From Clostridiales bacterium DTU072 (GTDB taxonomy: Bacteria > Bacillota > Clostridia > Christensenellales > DTU072), in contig LFSG01000033.1 in assembly GCA_001512685.1 (NCBI GenBank), forward strand, positions 1 through 46,720: DNA of 46,720 bases, read 5' to 3'. The notes beneath the pieces are model-generated. The model did not search any database. It saw nothing but the letters and a program-made list of their open reading frames with translations, and was not told where the DNA came from. Shown piece after piece: positions 34,177-43,925 of the stretch. Numbering within the stretch: position 1 is the stretch's first letter; every line of letters begins with the position of its first letter. Both the position numbers and the translations under genes were made by a program.

Positions 34177-36630
34177 ATGTTGCAATTAAAAAATATCAGC
34201 AAGGACTATGTGGTAGGCAACAATGTGGTAAAAGCGTTAAAGAACATCAATATCGAATTCAGGAAAAACGAATTCGTGTCCATATTGGGTCCCAGCGGTT
34301 GCGGAAAAACGACATTGCTTAATATCATAGGGGGATTGGATAAGAGTACCGAAGGCGTTTTGTTGGTAAACGGACAAAGCACAAAAGAATACAAAAGCGC
34401 CGATTGGGATATATATCGCAATAAAAAAATAGGGTTTGTGTTTCAATCCTATAACCTTATACCTCATCAAAGCGTTTTCAGAAATGTGGAGCTATCCTTG
34501 ACGCTGGCCGGAATGTCAAAGGACCAAAGAAGAAGGAGGGTAAAAAAGGCTCTTGAATCCGTAGGGCTGGGAGACCAGCTTTATAAAAAGCCCAATCAGT
34601 TGTCGGGCGGACAAATGCAAAGAGTGGCCATAGCGCGCGCTTTGGTCAACAATCCCGAAATAATTTTGGCCGATGAGCCAACCGGAGCGTTGGACAGCGA
34701 ATCCGGCGTTCAGGTTATGAATCTTTTGAGAGAGGTAGCCAAAGACAGATTAGTCATAATGGTTACGCATAACGAACATCTTGCCAACGAATACAGCACA
34801 AGAATAGTAAAGCTTAAGGACGGCGAGGTGGTCTTTGACAGCAATCCTTACGATTCCGTAAAAGAAGAAAAAAGCGAAGAAAAAACCAAAGGCAAGAAAA
34901 AGAAAATTTCAATGTCCTTGCTTACCGCTTTGTCGCTGAGCCTTAATAACCTTGTAAGCAAAAAAGGCAGAAGCTTCCTTACCGCTTTCGCGGGGAGTAT
35001 AGGAATAATAGGCATTTGTATGGTGCTGGCTCTTTCGGCGGGCGTAAACGTGTACATAGAAAGCATTGAAAAAGACGCTTTGTCTTTGTATCCTTTGCGG
35101 ATAGAAGAAGTCAATATGGATGTCAACGCCGTTATATCTTTATTGGACGAAAAGCAGGTAGACAGGCCTGATTATCCCGATACCGAAACCATTTATACAA
35201 AAAAAGTGCTGGGCAATGTTTTAAGAAATATAACCAAAATCATTTCTCCCAACGATTTGAAATCTTTCAAGCCGTACATAGATGAAAATTTTGACGATTC
35301 GTGGGGGTATGTCAAATACGGCTACGGCACCACCTTCAATGTGTATTGCAACTATGTGCAAGAGGAATCTTATATGAAGGTCAGCCCTTTTATAGACGGA
35401 ATGAAGGAGATCTTCGGTAACAATGATGTAGGCGAACTTATAGATCAATTGGAATCCTATGCCGAAATAATGTCCATTTGGGACGAAATGATAGACAACC
35501 GCGACGTGCTCCAACAACAGTATGAGCTTGTGGGCGAAAAATCCAGATGGCCTGACTCTTATGACGAAGTGGTGCTGGTGGTGGATGAAAAGAATCAGCT
35601 CAATGACTTTAGTTTATTTGCGCTCGGTCTTAAGTCGGATAAACAGATCATGGACGCCTTAAAAGGAGATAAAGGCTTTGACCAAGCCACTTTTACGGTG
35701 GAAGAATTATTGAATTTGGAATACAGGATTACCACCAACGCCGATTACTATTATTATGACGAACTTTTTCAGAGATGGAGAAAGCATGAAAATCTTAAAA
35801 AAGATATTGAATTTGTGGAAGAAAACGGCGTGCCCGTCAAGGTGGTGGGCGTCGTGCGTCCCAAGCCCGGCGCCGTAAGCGCTTCCATTAGCGGAACTAT
35901 AGGGTATACTTCGGCGTTAACTCGGCATATGATGATGAAGGCCGCCAACCATTCCGCCGTAAAGGCTCAACAACAAAGCCCCGATGTCAACATACTTACG
36001 GGCGAAGCCATTAAAAATAACGAATACAAAAAATTGCTTAAGAGTATGGGCGTGGCTGATCTTGACTCGCCAAGCGTAATAAAATTCTACGCTTATTCTT
36101 TTGAAGGCAAAGAAAAAATCGAGAACTTTATTCAAAGATATAATTCCGCTTCAGCAGGCAAAGAGCCCATAAAATATACCGATACCTTAAGCACGATTAT
36201 GGGGTATGTGGATACGTTTACCCAAACCGTTACGGGGGTTTTGATTGGGTTTTCTTCCATCTCATTGGTGGTGTCCTCCATAATGATAGCCATAATAATC
36301 TATACCTCTATCCTTGAAAGAAGAAAAGAAATCGGGGTATTGAGAAGCTTGGGAGCCAGGAAAAAAGATGTGTCGGACGTGTTTATCGCCGAATCGGCCA
36401 TACTGGGCGTGGCTTCGGGTATTATTGGCGTTATCATAACGCTGCTGCTTACCATTCCCACCAATATTATTTTGTTCTCTATGTTCTCTGTGCCCGGACT
36501 TGCCACAATCAAATGGTGGCATGTGGTCTTAATGATAGGCATAAGCTTAACGCTCAGCATTGTGGCGGGATTCATTCCCTCCAAAATGGCGGCGGATTTG
36601 GATCCTGTTGAAGCGCTGCGAACGGAGTAG
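34177..36630 (+). CDS. MacB-type ABC transporter, fused ATPase and FtsX-like permease
   Basis: The 817-residue protein carries an ATPase domain (1-225: [37 protein letters not shown]), a basic linker, one membrane segment near 270-290, an extracytoplasmic domain of about 370 residues, and three C-terminal membrane segments with [19 protein letters not shown] between the first two. This is the MacB fold; such mechanotransmission ABC proteins export or extract peptides, antibiotics or lipoproteins, or control wall hydrolases. The large outer domain is typical of clostridial fused forms with no assigned substrate. Its stop lies 2 nt from the stop of the convergent radical SAM gene, with no terminator in between. 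Confidence 0.9.
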   Translation: MLQLKNISKDYVVGNNVVKALKNINIEFRKNEFVSILGPSGCGKTTLLNIIGGLDKSTEGVLLVNGQSTKEYKSADWDIYRNKKIGFVFQSYNLIPHQSVFRNVELSLTLAGMSKDQRRRRVKKALESVGLGDQLYKKPNQLSGGQMQRVAIARALVNNPEIILADEPTGALDSESGVQVMNLLREVAKDRLVIMVTHNEHLANEYSTRIVKLKDGEVVFDSNPYDSVKEEKSEEKTKGKKKKISMSLLTALSLSLNNLVSKKGRSFLTAFAGSIGIIGICMVLALSAGVNVYIESIEKDALSLYPLRIEEVNMDVNAVISLLDEKQVDRPDYPDTETIYTKKVLGNVLRNITKIISPNDLKSFKPYIDENFDDSWGYVKYGYGTTFNVYCNYVQEESYMKVSPFIDGMKEIFGNNDVGELIDQLESYAEIMSIWDEMIDNRDVLQQQYELVGEKSRWPDSYDEVVLVVDEKNQLNDFSLFALGLKSDKQIMDALKGDKGFDQATFTVEELLNLEYRITTNADYYYYDELFQRWRKHENLKKDIEFVEENGVPVKVVGVVRPKPGAVSASISGTIGYTSALTRHMMMKAANHSAVKAQQQSPDVNILTGEAIKNNEYKKLLKSMGVADLDSPSVIKFYAYSFEGKEKIENFIQRYNSASAGKEPIKYTDTLSTIMGYVDTFTQTVTGVLIGFSSISLVVSSIMIAIIIYTSILERRKEIGVLRSLGARKKDVSDVFIAESAILGVASGIIGVIITLLLTIPTNIILFSMFSVPGLATIKWWHVVLMIGISLTLSIVAGFIPSKMAADLDPVEALRTE

Positions 36631-36632
36631 CT

Positions 36633-37460
36633 TCAGCAATTCCCCGTATACACATATTTTAAGCGCTGTTTGGCGATATCTCGAAGCCTGTAAATTGTGT
36701 GTGCGGGGGTGGGCCTTTTATGTGAATAACCGTATCTCGGGAAAAATCTTGAGATATGCAATGGTATGTCGGGAGAAAGGCCGCTCAGCCACTGAGACAA
36801 TTCCTCCATTTCCTTTTCGCTGTCGTTTTCGCCCGGAATTATCAGCGTGGTTATTTCCACATGGCACTTGTGGTATGCCAAGGCTATGTTGCGCTTGACG
36901 GTATCGGCATCGCCTTTAAGTTTTTTGTAAAAATCGTTATAAAAGCTCTTTAAGTCGATATTCATTGCGTCGATATAAGGCAGAATGTCCAAAAGCGGCT
37001 TTTGGTTTATATAACAGTTGGTTACAAGAGCGTTTATTAAGCCCGCTTGCTTGGCCGCCTTGGCGCAGTCAAACACAAATTCGTAGCCTATCAAAGGCTC
37101 GTTATAGGTGTAAGCTATGCCCACATTGCCTTCTTGCTTTAATTCCAAAGCCTTTTGTATCAGCCTTTCCACGCTTATGGCCATAGTTTGGGCGTTTGTT
37201 TTGTTTGCCATGGAAATGGTATGGTTTTGGCAAAAGGGGCAACGCAAATTGCAGCCGTAGCTGCCTACGGACAGAATATATGAATTGGGCATAAAACGGC
37301 TTAACGGCTTTTTTTCTATGGGGTCAAGCGCTATTGAAGTCAGTTTGCCGTAATTGTTGCAAACTATTTTGCCGTTTATGTTGTCTCTTGCTCCGCAAAA
37401 TCCCGTTTGCCCTTCTTCGATATCGCATGAATGGGGGCATATGTGGCATTTTTTTCTCAT
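36633..37460 (-). CDS. AmmeMemoRadiSam system radical SAM enzyme
   Basis: The 275-residue enzyme resembles pyruvate formate-lyase activating enzymes. An N-terminal Cys set (CHICPHSC...GFCG, C5, C8, C12, C22) precedes the radical SAM motif CNLRCPFC (C70, C74, C77), then TYNEPL and NIDLKSF. This arrangement is the radical SAM member of the three-domain AmmeMemoRadiSam system, whose substrate is unknown. It starts inside the end of the fused Memo/AMMECR1 gene by a 4-nt ATGA overlap, so the two are translationally coupled. Confidence 0.9.
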   Translation of the reverse strand: MRKKCHICPHSCDIEEGQTGFCGARDNINGKIVCNNYGKLTSIALDPIEKKPLSRFMPNSYILSVGSYGCNLRCPFCQNHTISMANKTNAQTMAISVERLIQKALELKQEGNVGIAYTYNEPLIGYEFVFDCAKAAKQAGLINALVTNCYINQKPLLDILPYIDAMNIDLKSFYNDFYKKLKGDADTVKRNIALAYHKCHVEITTLIIPGENDSEKEMEELSQWLSGLSPDIPLHISRFFPRYGYSHKRPTPAHTIYRLRDIAKQRLKYVYTGNC

Positions 37461-38842
37461 TGATGCCTTATTACCTCGAAATATTCCAAATCATAGTCTT
37501 CTTCTTCGCTTATTCCCGCTTTTTTCAGCGCAATCAATATTTGCTCCTCCACAGTGTCTATTCCGCTCAAATCGGGCAAAAGAACGCCTTTTTTGCGGCC
37601 TTTGGAAACTATTACGCCGTATCTTTTGGCGTCCAACATGCTTTTGTCGGTAACCGGCAAAGGCTGAGAAAGCACATCCACGCCGTAAAACAAAAAGGGC
37701 AGTTCTTCTTGGCTTACGGGGTTGAATCGCGGGTCTTCCGAACATGCGCTTACGGCGTTATATATGATTTCATGAGCCACGCTGCCGTGAATGGGGGACA
37801 GCGTGCCTATGCAGCCTCTCAAATTGCCTTGTATTTTTAGGCTTACAAAAACGCCTGCTTTTTCATTCAATAATTCTTGATTGATATCTTTGGGCAAAGG
37901 AGGCGTTTTTTTGTTCTTCACATAGTATTCCACCGCGTATCTTGCAAGGCGCACATATTCGTCTTCATTTTGCTTGACGTTTTGGATTTTTTGCCTTTCC
38001 GCCTGCAAATATTTATCCAGAAAGCATCTTTCCTCATTGTCGCCCAAAACCTCAAAGGAAGCCACGGCATAGCCCACTCCGAAAGGCGCTTCGTAAGACA
38101 AAAGCTTGGGCAAAACATCCTTTCGGTCAAGCGCTCCCGCCATGATAATAAAGGATTTCAAGCCGCATTCGGCGGCTTTTTGCGCATAGTCGGGAGAAAA
38201 GCTGAGAAATTTCAAAAAATCGCCTTCTTCCATGGCCGCCGTTATTTCGTTATCAAACAAATGGCCTTCTTTAATGTATCCGTAAGGGCCGTCTTTTTTT
38301 AAGCGGTGGGAAAGGTCTCCGCTGGCCACCACAACGGTATCTTTATTCATTTCTTGCGCGGTTTGGGCAATAAGCATGCCCAAGCGGTAATGGTCGACGT
38401 TGGACAGTCCCGATAAGCTTATATGCACAAGTTTGTAATCGTCGTATTGCTTGTTGATAAAATGCAGAGGTATCACGGCGCCGTGATCGTCATTCAAATC
38501 GCTTTTTCCCGCCGTTCCCGCGTTTAAACCTTCTTTGCGGGCTTTATCGGAAAGCCGTTTGACAAATTCTATGTCAATATCCGCTTCGGCGTTTACTTGC
38601 GGCGCGCCGAAAGCGCCCAAATCCCCATAGAATTTCGCGCCCAAAAAAATATGGATATAATCGCTGTAGCACAGTCCGTGTGGGGAAATCAAAACAATGA
38701 GGGCGGGCTTAAGCCAAGCCGTCTTTTTGGCGACATCCATATAAGAATTTATTGTTTTCAGAATGGCAAGCTCTTCGCCTTTGCCTATTTCTTTCATTAT
38801 TATAGGCGGATGCGGAACGATAAAGGCTGCTTTGACTGACAT
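37457..38842 (-). CDS. Fused Memo (LigB-like) and AMMECR1 protein
   Basis: The 461-residue protein joins two domains. Residues 1-265 form a Memo/class III extradiol dioxygenase-like domain, with VPHPPIIM, LISPHG, DHGAVIPL and VASGDLSHRL as candidate metal-site segments. Residues about 290-461 form an AMMECR1 domain with the conserved LRGCIGTLSP and EDPRFNPVS blocks. In many genomes these are separate A and B proteins; here they are fused and followed by the radical SAM partner. The reaction is unknown; a redox or C-C bond-forming modification has been suggested for the system. GGGAGG precedes the ATG and a TATAAT (38871-38876, minus strand) lies upstream with only a weak -35. Confidence 0.9.
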   Translation of the reverse strand: MSVKAAFIVPHPPIIMKEIGKGEELAILKTINSYMDVAKKTAWLKPALIVLISPHGLCYSDYIHIFLGAKFYGDLGAFGAPQVNAEADIDIEFVKRLSDKARKEGLNAGTAGKSDLNDDHGAVIPLHFINKQYDDYKLVHISLSGLSNVDHYRLGMLIAQTAQEMNKDTVVVASGDLSHRLKKDGPYGYIKEGHLFDNEITAAMEEGDFLKFLSFSPDYAQKAAECGLKSFIIMAGALDRKDVLPKLLSYEAPFGVGYAVASFEVLGDNEERCFLDKYLQAERQKIQNVKQNEDEYVRLARYAVEYYVKNKKTPPLPKDINQELLNEKAGVFVSLKIQGNLRGCIGTLSPIHGSVAHEIIYNAVSACSEDPRFNPVSQEELPFLFYGVDVLSQPLPVTDKSMLDAKRYGVIVSKGRKKGVLLPDLSGIDTVEEQILIALKKAGISEEEDYDLEYFEVIRHQ

Positions 38843-38925
38843 AAATAACCTCCCTTGCTTTAATATCTATATTATACCATATTGTAGAAAATTTATATAA
38901 TGGCAATAAATTTTGAAATTCATTA

Positions 38926-38953
38926 TTGAAAAAAAAATGAATTTTATGATAAT
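38926..38953 (+). promoter_or_regulatory. Promoter of the unknown gene at 38997
   Basis: TTGAAA (38926-38931) and GATAAT (38948-38953) are 16 nt apart, 43 nt before the ATG. Confidence 0.5.
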
Positions 38954-38996
38954 ATGTATTTATTATAAGGTTTTGAGCAAAGGATAAGGTGGGAAA

Positions 38997-39569
38997 ATGT
39001 TTTTTGCTGTAACCGGGGATAAGGTTTCCGTTAAGTGTAAAAATTATGCCACTGCGGCGATTATTTTGGAAAAAATATTCGGCAACGGAGTAAGTTCCTT
39101 GATTTTTGATTGCTGGAACAGCGAAGCTTGCAAAGCTTTGCATTCGATTGCCGATATCTCGATTTGGCAAAAATATCTGGATAAATATATTTGTGAAAAA
39201 AAGCTTAATAAGGGCATTATCGACCGCTTGGCAGCTTCAAAGGGCCTGCGCTTTTTGACATATGGCACTTTTAATAAATGCGTAATGGCGGACATTAACA
39301 AAAATGAAGATAAATCCTTGGATATTGTGCTGCAAAACAGCGGCGCCAAAACCCAACTAAGCTTTGCCAAAGCCAGAATATCCGACCAAAGCGTAGAGTT
39401 TGTGAAGTCCAAGCTTGAAAGCCGTCCTTTCATTGACAGCCATGAGGCGTACTATTTGGGCGAATTTTTTCTTTTCAAAATTAACTATGTTGTGGCGCAA
39501 AATGTGGTAAGGGAATTAAGCTTAAGATTCAGCGCCCATGACGTGTCCATAAAGAATACCTTTTTTTGA
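38997..39569 (+). CDS. Unknown soluble protein, 190 aa
   Basis: I do not recognise this protein. It has no signal peptide or membrane segment, four Cys residues in its first 67 residues and one more near residue 95, and a mixed alpha/beta composition. AAGGTGGG precedes the ATG and a sigma-A-like promoter lies upstream, so it is probably a real gene. It is divergent from the AmmeMemoRadiSam pair and convergent with a SecB-like chaperone gene 75 nt away. No function is proposed. Confidence 0.7.
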   Translation: MFFAVTGDKVSVKCKNYATAAIILEKIFGNGVSSLIFDCWNSEACKALHSIADISIWQKYLDKYICEKKLNKGIIDRLAASKGLRFLTYGTFNKCVMADINKNEDKSLDIVLQNSGAKTQLSFAKARISDQSVEFVKSKLESRPFIDSHEAYYLGEFFLFKINYVVAQNVVRELSLRFSAHDVSIKNTFF

Positions 39570-39644
39570 TAAGCAAACTATATGCGGTTAATATTAACAA
39601 GAATTTATTAATATAAGGTCTATTCCGGCTTGAAAAAAGAAAAT

Positions 39645-40097
39645 CTAAATTAAAACTTTGGTTATTTCCGAACCTCCTCCTTTTTTGGGAGACCGGTTTG
39701 TTATTGTGGGATTATTGGCAAAGATGTTGGACATGTTGATTATGGGCAGCACATACGGAGTTATGTTGGCGCTCATTGTGATTGAACTGACTACGGAGCG
39801 CAAATAAGGGAAAACTATTTCGGCGGCTTTTGCCACCAAGACATTGAGGTTGACTTCGTCAATGTTCGCCACAAGAAATTTGCTGATTAAGCACAGGCTC
39901 AATTCAAACGGTACGGGCAAGTCGTTTTCTTTTAAGATATCCAAATTCATAACCATGTCAAACCCTTTGTCAAATTTATGCACATTGACGCCTATCTTTG
40001 GGTTTAATTTGAAATTGGTAATTCCCGGCTCGATATTCATAAGCTTAAAGCTTATGTCCTTGACTTTATATCCTTTGAAAATAAGGTTGCTTGTCAT
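39645..40097 (-). CDS. SecB-like chaperone
   Basis: The 150-residue protein follows the SecB pattern: an N-terminal beta-sheet region (FKGYKVKDISFKL) and the C-terminal block AAEIVFPYLRSVVSSIT...PYVLPIINMSNIF, which aligns with the FPFARE..S.L..RGGFP...L.PVNF block of SecB. SecB holds secretory proteins unfolded for SecA and is classical in Proteobacteria; SecB-like proteins in Gram-positive hosts are rarer and are known partly as toxin-antitoxin chaperones. No toxin pair is visible here. A TATAAT lies upstream on the minus strand; the ribosome site (GGAG) is about 15 nt from the ATG. The assignment is by pattern and is moderately sure. Confidence 0.7.
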   Translation of the reverse strand: MTSNLIFKGYKVKDISFKLMNIEPGITNFKLNPKIGVNVHKFDKGFDMVMNLDILKENDLPVPFELSLCLISKFLVANIDEVNLNVLVAKAAEIVFPYLRSVVSSITMSANITPYVLPIINMSNIFANNPTITNRSPKKGGGSEITKVLI

Positions 40098-40306
40098 ATG
40101 CTTTTTCCACGCTCCGTAATAATTATAGTCTATTACATTTTTTTCAAAAAATCAAGAGAAAAGCTGTTTTATGATTTAACGCAAAGGCGGCAAACAAAAT
40201 GACAGATTAAATAAAAGCCATCTGTTTTTTGTTTTGAATTTTGGACTGTAAAACTTTGTTAATTTTATTTTTTGTATTTTATGCCGATTATGCTTTATAT
40301 AAGGTA

Positions 40307-40335
40307 TTGAAACATATGTTTTTTTGTGTTACAAT
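40307..40335 (+). promoter_or_regulatory. Promoter of the hydrolase-phosphatase-MFS-DUF2804 operon
   Basis: TTGAAA (40307-40312) and TACAAT (40330-40335) are 17 nt apart, 32 nt before the ATG. The remaining gap 40098-40306 shows nothing else apart from the divergent secB-like start region. Confidence 0.6.
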
Positions 40336-40367
40336 ATTGATAATTTATTGAATCTTAAGGTGAAAAA

Positions 40368-41795
40368 ATGAAGATAACGAAAAAAGCCCTTATCATTATA
40401 CTTGTTTCTGTTTTAACCCCTATTTTAGCTTTTTCCGCTTTCGCGGGCACCACATACGCTTTGTATAAAGCCGACAAAAAAGCCGTCATTATTTTGCCCG
40501 GCTTGTTCGCAAGCGGCTTATATGATGTGGAGACAGGAAAAGGAGTTTGGGACCCATTCGGCGACGCGGAAATTAATTTTTACGACATCATGGACCAAAC
40601 GGGAAGCATTAAAACAACGCAGATTGCCGGCTTGTTAATCAAATATCAAGACGTGCTGCTGCCTGAAATCGATAAGCTTATGGCCAACGACAATTACGGC
40701 GCCTCAGACAGCCTTTTCAACATGATGGCCATGAATGAGGACGGCACCGCCGTAAATCCCAATGTTCAAGCCGCTCCTTGGTCGATAGACAACAGGCTTA
40801 AGTATGGCGTCATAAACGCGAATAAGCTAATGTATGACAGCTACAATCAAGCTTTTGGAAAGTACTATGACGTGCAGGTATTTAATTATGACTTCCGTAT
40901 GGACAATCGCCAAAGCGCTCAAAAGCTTGAGGAATACATAAACAAAATGGGTTATACCGAAATAATCTTGGTGTCCCACAGCAACGGCGGGCAGGTGGCC
41001 GCCGCCTATTTGGCAAGAAGCAAAGAGAACAGAAAAAAAGTAACCAAATATATCAGTTACAGCGCTCCGTATTACGGCTCTTTCGCGGCTATCGATATTC
41101 TGGAAAATGTGGATATAATGATAGGCGGATTTAAAAAAAGCATTGGGAAGATTCTTCCCACTCTTGCCAAAAACATAGAGGAGATATTTAACAAGCAGTT
41201 TACCACATTTTTGAACATATGGACGGCTTATCAATTATTGCCCACTTATGAGCTGCTTCAAAACGAATATAACGGCGAACACGCGGGTATATTTATCGAT
41301 GGGCAAAGGGTTACTTTCGAGAGCGAAGAAGACCTTTGGGATTTCTATTGTTCAAGGCCTTTCGCCAGAACCTCCGACGGCGAATTAAGGGAGCCTATGA
41401 AACAATGGCTGAATTATGTGGATTCCATTAAGGTAACCTTGGATAGCGGCGAAAAAGTTCTTTCCACCTCTCTTGTGGATACGGTATACTTTTCGGGAAT
41501 GAATGTGGATACCGTAAATAGAGTCAATTATATGACTCATGGGGATGAAATAAAATTGTTTGAGGTGTTCCGCACCCCGCAAGGCGACGGAACGGTACTG
41601 TACGCTTCGGCGGTGGGAATGACCGAAGACCAATCCTCAATCAGGCTGGCCGACGGCATAAACCATTATGGGGTGAATGTGAATTTCAAGGGGGGCTTTG
41701 AAGAAAAAACGGTGGAAGCGATAAGTTCTTCGGTTAAAAAGAATACCGATTGGTATTATAAACTGTGGAGTAACATACTAAGGGATAATAAGTAA
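40368..41795 (+). CDS. Exported LCAT-like alpha/beta hydrolase
   Basis: The 475-residue protein has an N-terminal signal peptide or anchor (about 7-30) and an alpha/beta hydrolase core. The oxyanion-side motif VIILPGLFASGL and nucleophile elbow VSHSNGG (S205; the first Gly of GxSxG is replaced by Ser) resemble lecithin:cholesterol acyltransferase-like lipases; SYSAPYYGS follows. The acid and His are probably in the C-terminal third (INHYG near 440). These enzymes deacylate phospholipids or transfer acyl chains. Substrate here is unknown. It is the first gene of a four-gene operon; AAGGTG precedes the ATG. Confidence 0.8.
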   Translation: MKITKKALIIILVSVLTPILAFSAFAGTTYALYKADKKAVIILPGLFASGLYDVETGKGVWDPFGDAEINFYDIMDQTGSIKTTQIAGLLIKYQDVLLPEIDKLMANDNYGASDSLFNMMAMNEDGTAVNPNVQAAPWSIDNRLKYGVINANKLMYDSYNQAFGKYYDVQVFNYDFRMDNRQSAQKLEEYINKMGYTEIILVSHSNGGQVAAAYLARSKENRKKVTKYISYSAPYYGSFAAIDILENVDIMIGGFKKSIGKILPTLAKNIEEIFNKQFTTFLNIWTAYQLLPTYELLQNEYNGEHAGIFIDGQRVTFESEEDLWDFYCSRPFARTSDGELREPMKQWLNYVDSIKVTLDSGEKVLSTSLVDTVYFSGMNVDTVNRVNYMTHGDEIKLFEVFRTPQGDGTVLYASAVGMTEDQSSIRLADGINHYGVNVNFKGGFEEKTVEAISSSVKKNTDWYYKLWSNILRDNK

Positions 41796-41811
41796 GGAGC
41801 ATTCGTCAATA

Positions 41812-42558
41812 ATGCAGAAAGTTATGAATTTCCGCGATTTGGGAGGCATACCTACCAAAGACGGAAGAAAGGTTAAAAAAGGATTGTTTTTCAGAAGCGC
41901 CATGCTTGACGACGCTACCGACGAAGACATAGCTTTTCTTAAAAGCCTGAACATAAAACACATGTTCGATTACAGGGATATGGACGAAGTGGTTTTAATG
42001 GAAGGCAATCCTTATGAACGCATAGGAGTAAAGCGCTCCCATTATCCCGCTTGTCTCAATAACAAAAAATTGCTCAAGATAAAAAAAGCTTCTTTTATTA
42101 AAAGGTTTTTTGAAAAAGTTACCATTGAAGACGTAAAGGATACATATACGCATCTGCCTTTCGGCAACCAAGGCTATAAAGCCATGGTAAAAGCTTTGGT
42201 AAACGGGGAAACCCCCATATATCAGCATTGCACGGCAGGCAAGGACAGAACGGGGCTGGGCAGCGCGCTGCTGCTTGCCATTCTGGGCGTGGGTTATGAC
42301 GAAATACTTAATGATTATCTGAAAAGTTTAGAAATTAAAGAATATATCCAACAAAGATTGTCAAGATATATCCCATGGTTTATAAGAAAGCGGACGCTCA
42401 AAAGATATGAGGCGCTTTTCATTGTGGACAAGCAATTGCTGGACGCGTCATATGAAGCCATTATTCAAAAATACCAAACTTTTGAGAATTATTTATTGCG
42501 CGAATACGGTCTTGACGAAAAGACTTTAATTGATTTGAGAAATAAATATACCGAATAA
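41812..42558 (+). CDS. Tyrosine/lipid phosphatase of the PtpB/LipA type
   Basis: The 248-residue protein belongs to the Y_phosphatase3 family: NFRDLGGIPTKDGRKVKKGLFFRSA at the N-terminus and P-loop HCTAGKDRTG with nucleophile C140. A Lys inside CX5R is shared with mycobacterial PtpB and Listeria LipA, which act on phosphoinositides as well as phosphotyrosine. There is no signal peptide, so it acts in the cytoplasm. It lies 16 nt after the LCAT-like gene and 10 nt before an MFS gene. Lipid phosphate as substrate is an inference from motif and neighbours. Confidence 0.9.
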   Translation: MQKVMNFRDLGGIPTKDGRKVKKGLFFRSAMLDDATDEDIAFLKSLNIKHMFDYRDMDEVVLMEGNPYERIGVKRSHYPACLNNKKLLKIKKASFIKRFFEKVTIEDVKDTYTHLPFGNQGYKAMVKALVNGETPIYQHCTAGKDRTGLGSALLLAILGVGYDEILNDYLKSLEIKEYIQQRLSRYIPWFIRKRTLKRYEALFIVDKQLLDASYEAIIQKYQTFENYLLREYGLDEKTLIDLRNKYTE

Positions 42559-42568
42559 GAAGGTTTTT

Positions 42569-43924
42569 ATGAATACGGAAAATTCTGCGTCAAAAATTTC
42601 ATTTAGAACTTGGACGGCATTTGTCGTTTACGGGCTTATAGGTCAAATCGCCTGGACCATTGAAAACAATTATCTCAATGTGTTTATTTATAAGACGGTT
42701 ACTTACAATCCCGACGCCATTGCGGTTATGGTGGCCGCAAGCGCCGTTATAGCCACGCTTGCCACGCTGTTTATGGGCGCGTTGTCGGACAAGCTGGGCA
42801 AAAGAAAGGTTTTTATGGCGGCAGGCTATATTATCTGGGGAATTACCATAACCTTGTTCGGGTTCATCAAAAAACAAAGTGTCGCAAAATTATTCCCCGC
42901 CGCCGACGCCGTTACTCTTACGGTAACTTTTATCGTAATGCTGGATTGCTTAATGACTTATATCGGCTCCACCGCCAACGACGCCGCTTTTAACGCTTGG
43001 GTTACCGATGTTACCGTGCCTTCCAACAGGGGAAGGGCGGAAGGTCTGCTGGCCACAATGCCTCTTTTAAGCATGCTTGTGGTGTTCGGACTGCTGGACG
43101 GGCTGACGCAAAAAGGCAAATGGATTGAGTTCTTTCTTATCGTGGGCGCGGCCGTTTTCGCTTCGGGAATCTTGGGCATATTTATCATAAAAGACAAACC
43201 CATGGAGAAGAAAGAGGGCAATTATTTCCAAAATATTTTTTACGGCTTCAGAATTTCCACCATTAAGCAAAACAAGCTTTTGTATATCATTTTTGCCACG
43301 GTGTGCTTGCTTGGAATAGCCCAACAGGTGTTTATGCCTTATTTTATCATTTACTTTGAATTTTACCTGCACATAACCGACTATGCCTTGGTACTCGGCG
43401 TCGTTCTCATATTCGCTTCCATAATAAGTGTGCTTATGGGAAGGCTGGTCGATAAATTCGGCAAACAAAAATTCCTAATACCTTCGGCTATAGTTTATGT
43501 TTTGGGAATGCTGGCGCTGTATATCGTGGGCATTGCCGTTAAAGGCAATAAAATATTGATCATGGCTTTGATGGCCTTGTTCGGCACCCTTACCATGGGC
43601 GCTTACATGCTTGAAATGGTGGCGCTCAATTCCGCCACAAGGGATCTTATACCCAAAGACCATGTGGGGCTTTTTGTGGGGATAAGAATGATATTTTTCG
43701 TTATGATTCCCATGGTGATAGGACCGCTTATCGGCTCCAATATCATAAAGAACAGTCCGCTTACTTATATAGACGAATTTGGAACGCTGCAATCCACGCC
43801 CACGCCGGGGATTTTCCTGGGAGGCGCCATTGTGGCGGTATTTTCGATTATTCCCGTAATATTCATATTAAGGGACATGAAAAAACCCGGATATTACGCA
43901 AGCAAGGTGGCTGAGAGGAATTAA
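42569..43924 (+). CDS. MFS transporter
   Basis: The 451-residue protein has about 12 membrane segments and the major facilitator loop 2-3 motif (GALSDKLGKRKVFMAAGY) with a repeat in the second half (GRLVDKFGKQKFLIPSA). It is related to the sugar-carrier-like MFS groups found widely in Clostridia, but the substrate cannot be read from sequence. Its start is 10 nt after the phosphatase gene, with GAAGG as ribosome site, and the DUF2804 gene follows after 1 nt, so it is part of one operon. Confidence 0.88.
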   Translation: MNTENSASKISFRTWTAFVVYGLIGQIAWTIENNYLNVFIYKTVTYNPDAIAVMVAASAVIATLATLFMGALSDKLGKRKVFMAAGYIIWGITITLFGFIKKQSVAKLFPAADAVTLTVTFIVMLDCLMTYIGSTANDAAFNAWVTDVTVPSNRGRAEGLLATMPLLSMLVVFGLLDGLTQKGKWIEFFLIVGAAVFASGILGIFIIKDKPMEKKEGNYFQNIFYGFRISTIKQNKLLYIIFATVCLLGIAQQVFMPYFIIYFEFYLHITDYALVLGVVLIFASIISVLMGRLVDKFGKQKFLIPSAIVYVLGMLALYIVGIAVKGNKILIMALMALFGTLTMGAYMLEMVALNSATRDLIPKDHVGLFVGIRMIFFVMIPMVIGPLIGSNIIKNSPLTYIDEFGTLQSTPTPGIFLGGAIVAVFSIIPVIFILRDMKKPGYYASKVAERN

Positions 43925-43925
43925 A

